A DNA stretch of 7,705 bases from Francisellaceae bacterium UBA6186 (GCA_002422785.1 DITK01000019.1:72854-80558), one strand, 5' to 3'. Shown: positions 1-7,106, counted from the first letter of the stretch. Notes: generated from the sequence alone by a model not told the origin. Made by a program: numbers and translations.

Positions 1-21
1 CAAATCCTGCCCCCGCTACCA
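1..21 (+). tRNA. 3' end of a tRNA, probably initiator tRNA-Met (partial)
   Basis: The first 21 bases fit tRNA positions 56-76 exactly: T-loop CAAAT, the 3' half of the T-stem (CCTGC), a 7-nt acceptor strand (CCCCGCT), discriminator A73 and an encoded CCA end. The loop residues A57-A58-A59-T60 match E. coli initiator tRNA-Met; the tRNA-Leu genes often found near this operon usually have G59. Gammaproteobacteria commonly carry metY directly upstream of rimP, which supports the call. Base 72 is T. An initiator would be expected to have a non-pairing base 1 (for example C1 opposite U72), but the 5' end lies outside the window, so neither this nor the anticodon can be seen. Being a tRNA 3' end is near certain; the initiator identity is an inference. 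Confidence 0.85.
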
Positions 22-48
22 ATTTTTTGTAAGTTAAAGTTATTGAAA

Positions 49-78
49 AGCAGAAGGCGCCATGGGCGCTTTCTTGCT
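49..78 (+). promoter_or_regulatory. rimP-operon leader hairpin
   Basis: A strong inverted repeat lies between the tRNA and rimP. Bases 52-61 (AGAAGGCGCC) pair with 65-74 (GGCGCTTTCT) across a 3-nt ATG loop. That gives ten pairs including one G-U (56/70), and three more pairs (49-51 with 76-78) form if T75 bulges. It stands out as G+C-rich in AT-rich surroundings. No T-tract follows the 3' arm (CTAATAGGGG comes next), so it does not look like a plain intrinsic terminator. A proteobacterial 'rimP leader' attenuator candidate has been described upstream of rimP-nusA-infB, and this hairpin has the right place to be a version of it. Whether it is the same family, or only an mRNA stabiliser or processing site between tRNA and mRNA, cannot be told here. 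Confidence 0.6.
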
Positions 79-100
79 AATAGGGGTAAAGAAAAACTAG
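62..100 (+). CDS. possible 12-codon leader peptide upstream of rimP
   Basis: ATG at 62-64 opens a 12-codon frame (MGAFLLIGVKKN) that stops at TAG 98-100. A Shine-Dalgarno-like AGAAGG (52-57) lies 4 nt before the ATG. Both the SD-like element and the ATG sit in the leader hairpin, the ATG being its loop, so translation would depend on hairpin opening. The stop is 5 nt from the preferred rimP ATG (106) and shares a G with an in-frame rimP GTG (100-102), a spacing suited to translational coupling. rimP lacks a well-spaced SD of its own, which makes coupling plausible. The frame is very short and could be chance, so this is a hypothesis and not a demonstrated gene. Confidence 0.25.
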   Translation: MGAFLLIGVKKN

Positions 101-105
101 TGGTA

Positions 106-618
106 ATGGGTTTTAATGCAGACATAGAAAAATTAATTGCTAGCGAAATAAGTGCCTTAGGGTTCGAATGTATTGGTGTGGAGTTTGATAACCATAGTAA
201 TCCGCGAGCGTTAAGAGTTTATGCAGATGTTTTTCTTAATGCGGAAATTGCTGCTAATAATATTGATACGGTTATTAACAAGTCAGGTATTACGTTGGAT
301 GATTGTGGAAAAATTAGTTACCATTTAAATAAATGTCTAAGTGTTTATCCAAACTTAAACTTAGGTGATTATGTTTTAGAGGTTTCCTCTCCAGGTGTAG
401 AGAGAAGGTTATTTAATTTGTTGCAATTTGAGCGATATATTGGAAGAGAAGTTAAGTTGCGTGTAGCTGTGCCATTGAATGGTAAAAGCAATTTTATTGG
501 ATTGTTATGTTCTGTAGATCATGTTCTTAATAGGGTGTTTTTAGAAGTAGATGGGCAAAATTTATATTTTGATTTTGATAATATTGCTAAAGCAAATTTA
601 ATTTATCGTAAATTATAA
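106..618 (+). CDS. rimP: Ribosome maturation factor RimP
   Basis: Cytoplasmic factor that binds the 30S subunit and helps its late maturation. The 170-residue product aligns with E. coli RimP: an N-terminal alpha/beta domain (LGFECIGVEF at 18-27), the DDCGKIS helix start (65-71), the hallmark LEVSSPGVERRL (91-102), and a C-terminal SH3-like barrel from about residue 105 ending in NIAKANLI. It is about 20 residues longer than E. coli RimP (150). Most of the excess is an insertion at about residues 41-59, between the RVYAD strand and GITLDDC. ATG 106 is chosen because homology begins there. A TTG at 43 would put the leader hairpin inside the gene; GTG 100 is possible. The SD is weak (AGGGG at 82-86 is 19 nt away), so coupling to an upstream mini-ORF is conceivable. 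nusA starts 18 nt after the stop. Confidence 0.95.
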   Translation: MGFNADIEKLIASEISALGFECIGVEFDNHSNPRALRVYADVFLNAEIAANNIDTVINKSGITLDDCGKISYHLNKCLSVYPNLNLGDYVLEVSSPGVERRLFNLLQFERYIGREVKLRVAVPLNGKSNFIGLLCSVDHVLNRVFLEVDGQNLYFDFDNIAKANLIYRKL

Positions 619-623
619 TTTAT

Positions 624-630
624 GGGTGAG
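624..630 (+). promoter_or_regulatory. nusA ribosome binding site
   Basis: GGGTGAG lies 6 nt before ATG 637, a normal SD spacing. The alternative in-frame ATG at 622 has no SD and would add a five-residue extension not seen in NusA, which typically begins close to the MNKEI-like sequence. This site therefore favours the start at 637. Confidence 0.75.
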
Positions 631-636
631 ATAAAA

Positions 637-2148
637 ATGAGCAAAGAAATACCACTGAAGATGATTGTTGATGCAGTTTCTAATCAAAAGGGCATTTCAG
701 AAGAGGTTATTTTTGAAACCCTAGAAGCGGCTCTTGTTTCTGCTACTAAAAAAAAACATGGCACTGATATCGATGTGAGGGTGCATATTGATAGAAAAAC
801 TGGTAAATATTCAACTTTTAGGGTTTGGACAGTAATTGATGATCCTAAAAATTTTGAACCCATGTCGTCGCCTTTAACGCAAATCACGGTTAGTGCAGCT
901 AGATTAGATAATCCTACTATTGTGGTTGGTGATAAAGTAGAAGATGAAATGGAGTCTATAGATTTTGGAAGGATTGCAGCTCAAACAGCTAAGCAAGTAA
1001 TTATTCAAAATGTTAGAATGGCAGAAAAAGATTTAGTGGCACACGAGTTCAGCAAAAAAGTAGGAGAATTAGTAACTGGTGTTGTAAAAAAAACCATTAG
1101 AGATGGTATAATCGTTGATTTAGGTGGGAATGCTGAAGGGCTATTGTCTAGAGAACATATGTTACCAAAAGAGTCTTTTCGTGTTGGTGATAGGGTAAAG
1201 TCTTATTTATCTCAAGTTGTTAGTGATGCCAAAGGTCCACAAATGCAGCTTAGTCGTACTAACAATGGGATGTTAGTAGAACTCTTTAAAATTGAAGTTC
1301 CAGAAATTGGTGAAGGAATCATTGAAATAAAAGCTACGGCCAGGGAGCCTGGTATTAGAGCTAAAATTGCGGTCAAGACTAATGATGGTAGAATTGATCC
1401 GATTGGTGCTAGTGTTGGTATGCGTGGCTCTAGAGTGCAGGCTGTTTCGAATGAATTAGGGGGCGAACGCATAGATATTGTTCTATGGTCAGATGATACA
1501 GCTCAATTCGTAATGAATGCCATAGCTCCAGCCGAGATAGTTTCTATAGTTATTGATGAAGAAACTAAAGTAATTGATATTGCAGTTAAAGATGAATATT
1601 TACCGCAAGCCATAGGTAAAAGTGGACAAAATATAATGTTGGCAAGTTCTCTTGTTGGTTGGGACTTAAATGTTATGGGTACCACGGAAGCTAATAATAA
1701 AAATGCTAATGAAATTAATGAATTAAAAAATATTTTTATGGATAAACTACAAGTAGATGAAGATTTAGCGCAGGTTTTAATTAGTGAAGGCTTTGCTAGT
1801 ATCGAAGAAATAGCATATGTACCAGTGCAAGAACTATTAGAAATAGAGGGATTTGATGATGAGGTAGTTACGGTATTAAGATCTTCTGCCAAGAATGCCT
1901 TGTTAAATGACGAAATAGCTAAACAAAATTTGGAATCGAATCACAATGTTGCTAATGAAGTTGTTGAAAGTTTAGAAAGTCTAGACGGAATAAATATTGA
2001 TTTGTTACAGCAATTAAAAAAATCTAACATTTTAACTAGAGATGATTTAGCAGAATTGTCGATTGATGATTTATTGGAAATTTGCAAGATAGATAATGAA
2101 TTAGCTGCTAAATTAATAATGGCAGCCAGAGCGCATTGGTTTAAATAG
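637..2148 (+). CDS. nusA: Transcription termination/antitermination protein NusA
   Basis: Cytoplasmic RNA polymerase-associated factor that promotes pausing and intrinsic termination and takes part in rRNA and lambda-type antitermination. The 503-residue product aligns along its length with E. coli NusA (495). In order: an N-terminal RNAP-binding domain (to about 135, with EEVIFETLEAALVSATKKK), an S1 domain (about 138-205, GELVTGVVKK), and KH1 with GMRGSR (261-266) followed by a near-invariant stretch ending ELGGERIDIVLW. KH2 follows with AIGKSGQN (GKSGQN at 327-332), then two C-terminal acidic repeats (about 373-424 and 449-503, the second ending in MAARAHWF). The AR duplication is typical of gammaproteobacteria; in E. 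coli AR2 can fold back on KH1 and AR1 binds lambda N. The start is set by the SD at 624-630. The gene lies between rimP and infB, and in E. coli NusA influences expression of this operon. Confidence 0.98.
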   Translation: MSKEIPLKMIVDAVSNQKGISEEVIFETLEAALVSATKKKHGTDIDVRVHIDRKTGKYSTFRVWTVIDDPKNFEPMSSPLTQITVSAARLDNPTIVVGDKVEDEMESIDFGRIAAQTAKQVIIQNVRMAEKDLVAHEFSKKVGELVTGVVKKTIRDGIIVDLGGNAEGLLSREHMLPKESFRVGDRVKSYLSQVVSDAKGPQMQLSRTNNGMLVELFKIEVPEIGEGIIEIKATAREPGIRAKIAVKTNDGRIDPIGASVGMRGSRVQAVSNELGGERIDIVLWSDDTAQFVMNAIAPAEIVSIVIDEETKVIDIAVKDEYLPQAIGKSGQNIMLASSLVGWDLNVMGTTEANNKNANEINELKNIFMDKLQVDEDLAQVLISEGFASIEEIAYVPVQELLEIEGFDDEVVTVLRSSAKNALLNDEIAKQNLESNHNVANEVVESLESLDGINIDLLQQLKKSNILTRDDLAELSIDDLLEICKIDNELAAKLIMAARAHWFK

Positions 2149-2188
2149 GATTATATAAAGCTTTATGAATTACGACGAAAGTTTTATT

Positions 2189-2193
2189 GGGAG
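2189..2193 (+). promoter_or_regulatory. infB ribosome binding site
   Basis: GGGAG lies 9 nt before GTG 2203. It supports the GTG as start; there is no in-frame ATG near the N-terminus of the protein. Confidence 0.6.
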
Positions 2194-2202
2194 TAATATT
2201 AA

Positions 2203-4833
2203 GTGAATAAAAATACAACTGTTGGAGAATTAGCTAAAAAATTAGGTAATGTTCAAGTAGATACTCTTATCGAGAAATTAAAGCTCGTTGGGGTCAATAT
2301 TGCTAATACTACTGATCCTGTAACTCATGAACAAGAGACGCAATTGTTAGATTTATTAAAAAATACTACTCAAAATACAGCATCAGCTAAAATATCTTTA
2401 AAGCGTCGTTCTAGTGTCAGTCAAATTAAGGTTAAAAGTGCTTCTGGCGGCAATTCAACAGTTAATGTAGTTAGAAAAAATAGACGAGTTTATGTTAAGG
2501 AAGAAATAGAAAGTAAAAAAAATGAAACAACTGAATTACCTATAACTAATGAATCGGATATCCAAAATACAACAGCTACTGGAGAATATCAGCAAAACGA
2601 TCAAAATCTTAACGACATTAAAAAATTATTAGTTGATCAACCAAATGTTTCTAAAGATCAGCTTGTAGCAAATAATTTATCTAATAATCCAGTAAGTTTA
2701 GAAGCTACTGTTGATGATCAACAAAATTTACAAAATGCTAAAGGATCTAAAAATAAGAAAGATAAGAAAGATAAAAAAGATAAAGATAATTCAATTGCAG
2801 ATGAAGATGCAAAAGCTACCAAAAAACTTAAGTCTAAAATTATCAAAGATAAAGAAAAGACTGCAACAAATACTAAAATCAATTTAAATTTATTATCTGC
2901 AGTAGTAGATGACGATCTTGAAGAGGAAATAGAAATTGCACCAGTTGAAAAAAATATTTTAACTCGTAAAATAAAAACTCCTCATAAATTAGAAAAAGCT
3001 CGTTTACCACATCGTAATTTACATGCTTTTGAGAAACCAACTATACCAATTAAATATCAAATAGAATTGTCAGATAGTATTACTGTTGCGGAATTAGCTC
3101 AAAAAATGTCGTTAAAGTCTTCTGACTTAATCAAGGTTCTGATTAAGATGGGTATTATGGCTAGTATTAATCAATCCCTTGATCAAGAAACTGCTTCTTT
3201 AGTGGTTGAAGAGATGGGGCATACAGTTGTGTTGACAAATCCACAACAATTAGAAGACAGTATTTTTATAGACTATAATTGCGAGCTACAACCAAGACCG
3301 CCTATTGTCACTGTGATGGGACATGTTGATCATGGTAAGACTTCTTTGCTAGATTATATCAGAAGTACTAGAGTGACAGCCAAAGAATCAGGCGGAATTA
3401 CTCAGCATATTGGTGCTTATCAGGTGCCAACTAAAAATCATGGGATGATAACTTTTTTAGATACTCCTGGTCACTCTGCTTTTACTGCTATGCGTGCCAG
3501 AGGAGCTAACTGTACAGATATAGTAGTATTAGTAGTTGCCGCAGATGATAGTGTTATGCCACAAACTATAGAAGCAATTCAGCATGCTAAAGCTGCATCT
3601 GTGCCTATTATTGTTGCAATTAATAAAATGGATAAACCTGATGCTGATCCTGATAAAGTTATAAATGATTTATCTCAGCATGGTGTTATGCCAGAAGACT
3701 GGGGTGGAGACAATATTTTTGTTAAAATTTCTGCTAAAACTGGACTTGGTATCGATAATTTGTTAGAAGCCATAATGTTGCAAGCTGAAATGTTAGAATT
3801 AAAAGCACCTTATATTGGTGCTGCACAAGGAGTAATCATAGAATCATCGTTAGATAAAGTTCGTGGTGGAATAGTTGCTACTTTGTTAGTTCAAACTGGT
3901 ACTTTAAACAAAGGAGATATTGTTTTAGCCGGGTTAGAGTGCGGTAAGATTCGATCATTAAGAAATGATAAGGGCATTCATATAGAAAAAGCAGGACCAT
4001 GTATGCCGGTCGAGGTCTTAGGATTAAGTTATGCTCCTTTGGCCGGAGATAAATTTCAAGTTGTATCAGATGAAAGAACAGCTAAAGAAGTTGCTGACCG
4101 TAGGCAAACAGTTAAAAAAGAAGAAATATTATTGCGTCAACACGCAGTAAAATTTTCTGGATTTATGGACAAAATGCAGCAATCTAGTGATTTAAAGACA
4201 ATTAATCTGGTGTTAAAAGCAGATGTTCAAGGATCGGTCGAAGCTATTGCTGATGCCTTAGAAAAATTATCTACCGAAACAGTAAAAATTAATATTATTT
4301 GTAAATCAGTTGGTGGTTTCAATGAATCAGATGTAAATTTGGCCTTGGCATCTAAGGCATTTTTATTAGGATTTAATGTTCGTGCCGAAGCTCAAGCTAA
4401 AGTTTTGGCTAAATCACAAGAAAAAGAATTTAATTATTATAGTATTATTTATGATTTGATTAATGCTGTTCAGGAAGTAGTAGATGGCAATACTGTGGTG
4501 CCGGTCAAAGAAAGAATTATTGGAGTTGCAGAAGTAAGAGATGTATTTAGATCAAGTAAATTTGGTACCGTTGCTGGCTGTTTAGTTAAAGAAGGTTTAA
4601 TTAAAAGAGGCAGTCCAATTAGAGTTTTAAGAGATAATGTAGTTATTTATACCGGAGAACTAGAGTCGTTACGTCGTTTTAAAGAAAATGTTAGCGAAGT
4701 ACGTAATGGCACAGAATGTGGTATTGGGGTTAAAAATTATAACGATGTTAAAATTAAAGATCAAATTGAAGTATTTGAGATAATACCTGTAAATAAACCC
4801 ACTAAAACAACAGTTGCTGAGTTAAAACAGTAG
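2203..4833 (+). CDS. infB: Translation initiation factor IF-2
   Basis: GTPase that delivers fMet-tRNA to the 30S P site and promotes 50S joining. The 876-residue product is close to E. coli IF-2 alpha (890). In order: a first IF2_N domain (about 1-53), a long low-complexity Lys/Asn/Asp/Glu linker (about 55-285), and a second IF2_N domain (about 290-340, ITVAELAQKM). The G domain has P-loop GHVDHGKTS (373-381), DTPGH (420-424), NKMD (474-477) and SAK (510-512). Domains II to IV follow, including KADVQGSVEAI and the conserved C-terminal GIGVKNYNDV. All catalytic motifs are intact. The start is GTG with GGGAG 9 nt upstream. The linker differs from the Ala/Glu/Arg-rich one of E. coli and carries a KKD repeat. 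Codons 2 to 301 contain no in-frame ATG or GTG, so the shorter isoforms E. coli makes from internal starts are not obvious. The gene ends 1 nt before rbfA. Confidence 0.98.
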   Translation: MNKNTTVGELAKKLGNVQVDTLIEKLKLVGVNIANTTDPVTHEQETQLLDLLKNTTQNTASAKISLKRRSSVSQIKVKSASGGNSTVNVVRKNRRVYVKEEIESKKNETTELPITNESDIQNTTATGEYQQNDQNLNDIKKLLVDQPNVSKDQLVANNLSNNPVSLEATVDDQQNLQNAKGSKNKKDKKDKKDKDNSIADEDAKATKKLKSKIIKDKEKTATNTKINLNLLSAVVDDDLEEEIEIAPVEKNILTRKIKTPHKLEKARLPHRNLHAFEKPTIPIKYQIELSDSITVAELAQKMSLKSSDLIKVLIKMGIMASINQSLDQETASLVVEEMGHTVVLTNPQQLEDSIFIDYNCELQPRPPIVTVMGHVDHGKTSLLDYIRSTRVTAKESGGITQHIGAYQVPTKNHGMITFLDTPGHSAFTAMRARGANCTDIVVLVVAADDSVMPQTIEAIQHAKAASVPIIVAINKMDKPDADPDKVINDLSQHGVMPEDWGGDNIFVKISAKTGLGIDNLLEAIMLQAEMLELKAPYIGAAQGVIIESSLDKVRGGIVATLLVQTGTLNKGDIVLAGLECGKIRSLRNDKGIHIEKAGPCMPVEVLGLSYAPLAGDKFQVVSDERTAKEVADRRQTVKKEEILLRQHAVKFSGFMDKMQQSSDLKTINLVLKADVQGSVEAIADALEKLSTETVKINIICKSVGGFNESDVNLALASKAFLLGFNVRAEAQAKVLAKSQEKEFNYYSIIYDLINAVQEVVDGNTVVPVKERIIGVAEVRDVFRSSKFGTVAGCLVKEGLIKRGSPIRVLRDNVVIYTGELESLRRFKENVSEVRNGTECGIGVKNYNDVKIKDQIEVFEIIPVNKPTKTTVAELKQ
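2755..2787 (+). repeat. Lys-Lys-Asp codon repeat in the IF-2 linker
   Basis: Three near-identical 9-nt units (AAGAAAGAT, AAGAAAGAT, AAAAAAGAT) followed by a shorter AAAGAT encode KKDKKDKKDKD (residues 185-195 of IF-2). The tract is an A-rich microsatellite within the disordered linker and is likely to vary in length between strains by slippage. It may give a charged tether or RNA-contacting patch; that role is an inference. Confidence 0.8.
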
Positions 4834-4834
4834 T

Positions 4835-5245
4835 ATGCAGCAAAATAAAAAATTTTTACGTTCAGAAAGAGTAGCTGATGTGATTCACAAAGAGTTGGCA
4901 GTTATTATTGTTAAATTTTGCCAAGATCCCAGGTTAGATAAGCTTACTATTACTAATGTAAAATTATCCCATGATTTGTCTATAGCTAGAGTTTATTTCA
5001 CTAATTTTACTAAAATAGCATTAGATAATGATTTAGCAGCAAAAAATATCAAGCAGATTTTAAAAATTTTAAAAAATGCTAGCAATTTTTTACGCGTTCA
5101 ATTAGCAACTAGAATGTCATTACGTAAAATCCCTGAATTGAAATTTTTTTATGATGAAAATACTGCTCATGGAATTAAAATGGATGAATTATTTGCTAAA
5201 ATTAATCTTGTTGCCACTAAAGATTATAACCAGCATAACGATTAA
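4835..5245 (+). CDS. rbfA: 30S ribosome-binding factor RbfA
   Basis: Small KH-type protein that binds the immature 30S subunit near the 5' helix of 16S rRNA, aids late maturation, and matters in cold adaptation in E. coli. The 136-residue product is near the E. coli length (133). Family features visible: N-terminal RSERVADVIHKEL (10-21), DPRLDKLTITNVKLSHDL (31-48), ARVYFT (51-56), and LRKIPELKFFYDE (97-109), ending with the usual hydrophilic tail. The helix-kink motif described as Ala-X-Gly in RbfA reads Ala-Ser-Asn here (82-84), so the Gly is replaced. The start is ATG one base after the infB stop. No good SD is seen upstream, so translation is probably coupled to infB. truB begins 3 nt after the stop. 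Confidence 0.96.
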   Translation: MQQNKKFLRSERVADVIHKELAVIIVKFCQDPRLDKLTITNVKLSHDLSIARVYFTNFTKIALDNDLAAKNIKQILKILKNASNFLRVQLATRMSLRKIPELKFFYDENTAHGIKMDELFAKINLVATKDYNQHND

Positions 5246-5248
5246 TTG

Positions 5249-6196
5249 ATGAAAAAATTAAGGGAATTAAATGGAGTTTTATTATTAGATAAACCACCTG
5301 GTCTTACCTCTAATTCTGCTCTACAGCGTGTTAAGCGTTTATTTAATGCTAAACATATTAAAGTTGGCCATACCGGCAGTTTAGATCCGTTAGCAACTGG
5401 TATGTTACCAATTTGTTTTGGTGAAGCTACTAAATTTTCTGGATTTTTATTGAATGCCGATAAAAAATATTTAGTCACTATGCAATTGGGGGTTAAAACT
5501 GATACTGGTGATTTAGATGGTTCTATTATAGCTACCGATGATAATAGTAAAACTTATGATTTTACTGAGTTACACATTAATAAAGTATTAACAGGATTTC
5601 TGGGGGAAATTTCACAAATACCACCAATATATTCGGCTATTAAACAAAACGGTGTGCCATTATATAAAATAGCCAGAATTGCTAAAAAAAAATCTGAAAC
5701 AATAAACATTATCCCATTACCAAGAATGATTAAAATTTATAATATTAAATTATTAAATATATGTCATGTAAAACAACAAATTAGTTTGGAAGTTTATTGT
5801 AGTAAGGGAACCTATATTAGATCATTAGTTGAAGATATTGCAGTTCAATTAAATTGTTTAGCTACCGTTGCAACTTTAAGGCGTACTGTTGTTGGTAATT
5901 TTTTACCTGAAAATATGGTGACTGTTGCAGAATTAGCAAATTATTCTACCAATTTAGAGCAAATATTATTACCAGTAGAAATTTGTTTAGCCAATTTGCC
6001 AGTATTAAAAATTAATCAAATAGATGCGGTATTATTGCAACAAGGTAAAAGAGTTTATTTAGATGATCTTGAGTTGAAATTTGGTTGTAATAGTTTGATT
6101 TGTTTGATTAATTATAGTAATAATGAGTTATTAGGGGTTGGTGAGGTTATCGAAGATAATATTTTGGTTGCTAAAAGATTAGTTAGATTTAATTAA
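5249..6196 (+). CDS. truB: tRNA pseudouridine(55) synthase TruB
   Basis: Converts U55 in the T-loop of most elongator tRNAs to pseudouridine and also acts as a tRNA-folding chaperone. The 315-residue product matches E. coli TruB (314). Visible: NGVLLLDKPPG (8-18), GHTGSLDPLATGMLP (40-54) with catalytic Asp46, Tyr74 in the KKY segment (E. coli Tyr76), and SKGTYIR (185-191) with the conserved active-site Arg191. A C-terminal PUA-like TruB_C region ends in VAKRLVRFN. ATG 5249 is preferred over the adjacent TTG 5246; homology does not separate them, but ATG is the better codon. It follows rbfA by 3 nt, implying coupling. Unlike E. coli, rpsO is not downstream. Confidence 0.97.
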   Translation: MKKLRELNGVLLLDKPPGLTSNSALQRVKRLFNAKHIKVGHTGSLDPLATGMLPICFGEATKFSGFLLNADKKYLVTMQLGVKTDTGDLDGSIIATDDNSKTYDFTELHINKVLTGFLGEISQIPPIYSAIKQNGVPLYKIARIAKKKSETINIIPLPRMIKIYNIKLLNICHVKQQISLEVYCSKGTYIRSLVEDIAVQLNCLATVATLRRTVVGNFLPENMVTVAELANYSTNLEQILLPVEICLANLPVLKINQIDAVLLQQGKRVYLDDLELKFGCNSLICLINYSNNELLGVGEVIEDNILVAKRLVRFN

Positions 6197-6225
6197 ATCT
6201 AGTATATATTTGGAATAAGCTATAT

Positions 6226-6229
6226 AGGA
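6226..6229 (+). promoter_or_regulatory. folD ribosome binding site
   Basis: AGGA lies 5 nt before GTG 6235 and supports this non-ATG start. The 38-nt gap between truB and folD holds no convincing promoter or terminator that I can see. Confidence 0.6.
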
Positions 6230-6234
6230 TTTAC

Positions 6235-7089
6235 GTGTCAGCGAAAATATTAGATGGAAAAATAATTTCTCAAAATATTTTAGAAGAAGTTAATAGAGAA
6301 ATATTGTGTAGAAAAAATATGGGTATATTACCACCAGTTTTAGCTGTAATTTTAATTGGTGATGATCATGCATCTGCTGTTTATGTGAAAAATAAACTTT
6401 TAGCCTGTCGAAAAGTAGGCATTGTTTGTAAATTTTTTAATTTTGATACTCATATTACGGAGCAAGAATTGCTGGCTATAATTAATAGTTTAAATCAAAA
6501 TAATGAAATAAATGCGATATTAGTACAATTACCATTACCATATTATATAAATTTGGCAACCATTGTTTCATCAATTGATCCCAAAAAAGATGTAGATGGT
6601 TTTCATCCGCAAAACATTGGATTTTTAACTCAAGGTTGGCCAGTGTTACAGCCATGTACCCCTCTTGGTATCATGAAATTACTAGCTGTAACTGAAGTTG
6701 ATTTATTAGGTAAAAAAGTTACGATAGTAGGATCATCTAACATTGTTGGTAAACCAATGGCTTTATGTTTAGTTAATGCAGGTTGCACTGTAACTATTTG
6801 TAATAAAAATACTGTTGATCTAAAATTGTTTGTTGCTAATGCAGATCTATTAATTTCAGCCACCGGTCAGCCGCATTTAATAAAAGGCGATTGGATTAAG
6901 CCTGGTAGTATTGTTATTGATGTTGGGATCAGTAAATTAAATGATAAATTAACAGGAGATGTAGATTTTGAAATGGCTAAACAAAATGCCGCTTGGATAA
7001 CTAAAGTTCCAGGAGGTGTAGGTCCTATGACTATTGCTTGTTTACTAGGAAATACCTTATTAACTCAAAAACTGCAACAATCCAATTAA
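6235..7089 (+). CDS. folD: Bifunctional methylenetetrahydrofolate dehydrogenase/cyclohydrolase FolD
   Basis: Cytoplasmic enzyme that oxidises 5,10-methylene-THF to 5,10-methenyl-THF with NADP+ and hydrolyses this to 10-formyl-THF, which feeds purine synthesis and formylation of initiator Met-tRNA. The 284-residue product is near the E. coli length (288). Active-site residues are intact: Tyr50 and Lys54 in YVKNK, Gln98 in QLPLP (98-102), and Asp121 in KDVDGFHP (118-125). The Rossmann dinucleotide site GSSNIVGKP is at 166-174 and the C-terminal signature PGGVGPMT at 259-266. The start is GTG, set by AGGA at 6226-6229 and by alignment with the E. coli N-terminus (SAKILDGK). It is 38 nt after truB and 22 nt before the next gene, consistent with cotranscription. 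This position, in place of rpsO-pnp, departs from the E. coli order. Confidence 0.98.
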   Translation: MSAKILDGKIISQNILEEVNREILCRKNMGILPPVLAVILIGDDHASAVYVKNKLLACRKVGIVCKFFNFDTHITEQELLAIINSLNQNNEINAILVQLPLPYYINLATIVSSIDPKKDVDGFHPQNIGFLTQGWPVLQPCTPLGIMKLLAVTEVDLLGKKVTIVGSSNIVGKPMALCLVNAGCTVTICNKNTVDLKLFVANADLLISATGQPHLIKGDWIKPGSIVIDVGISKLNDKLTGDVDFEMAKQNAAWITKVPGGVGPMTIACLLGNTLLTQKLQQSN

Positions 7090-7101
7090 TCTTTATATAC
7101 A

Positions 7102-7106
7102 AAAGG
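7102..7106 (+). promoter_or_regulatory. Ribosome binding site of the exported cupin gene
   Basis: AAAGG lies 5 nt before ATG 7112, a good spacing that supports both the reality of this edge-truncated gene and its start. Confidence 0.6.

Noticed and set aside
22..28. T-run after the tRNA as an intrinsic terminator.
   Set aside because: No independent hairpin precedes it; the only stem there is the tRNA acceptor/T arm, and the rimP operon follows at once.
43..105. TTG 43 as the start of rimP, giving a 21-residue N-terminal extension.
   Set aside because: The extension would be encoded by the leader hairpin, is very basic, has no RimP counterpart, and TTG has no SD. Homology begins at ATG 106.
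622..636. ATG 622 as the start of nusA.
   Set aside because: It has no SD and would place the good GGGTGAG inside the gene; NusA homology starts at ATG 637.
684..1892. Reverse-strand open frames within nusA (684-887, 1212-1472, 1503-1892).
   Set aside because: They lie opposite a strongly conserved nusA, have no recognisable product, and are Ser/Ile/Leu-rich as expected of antisense shadows.
6183..6234. Possible promoter for folD (TATATT at 6205-6210).
   Set aside because: No -35 element resembling TTGACA lies at the right distance; AT-rich sequence gives such -10 matches by chance.
5242..6863. Reverse-strand open frames opposite truB (5242-5478) and folD (6630-6863).
   Set aside because: Both are opposite conserved enzyme genes and show no family features or convincing start signals.
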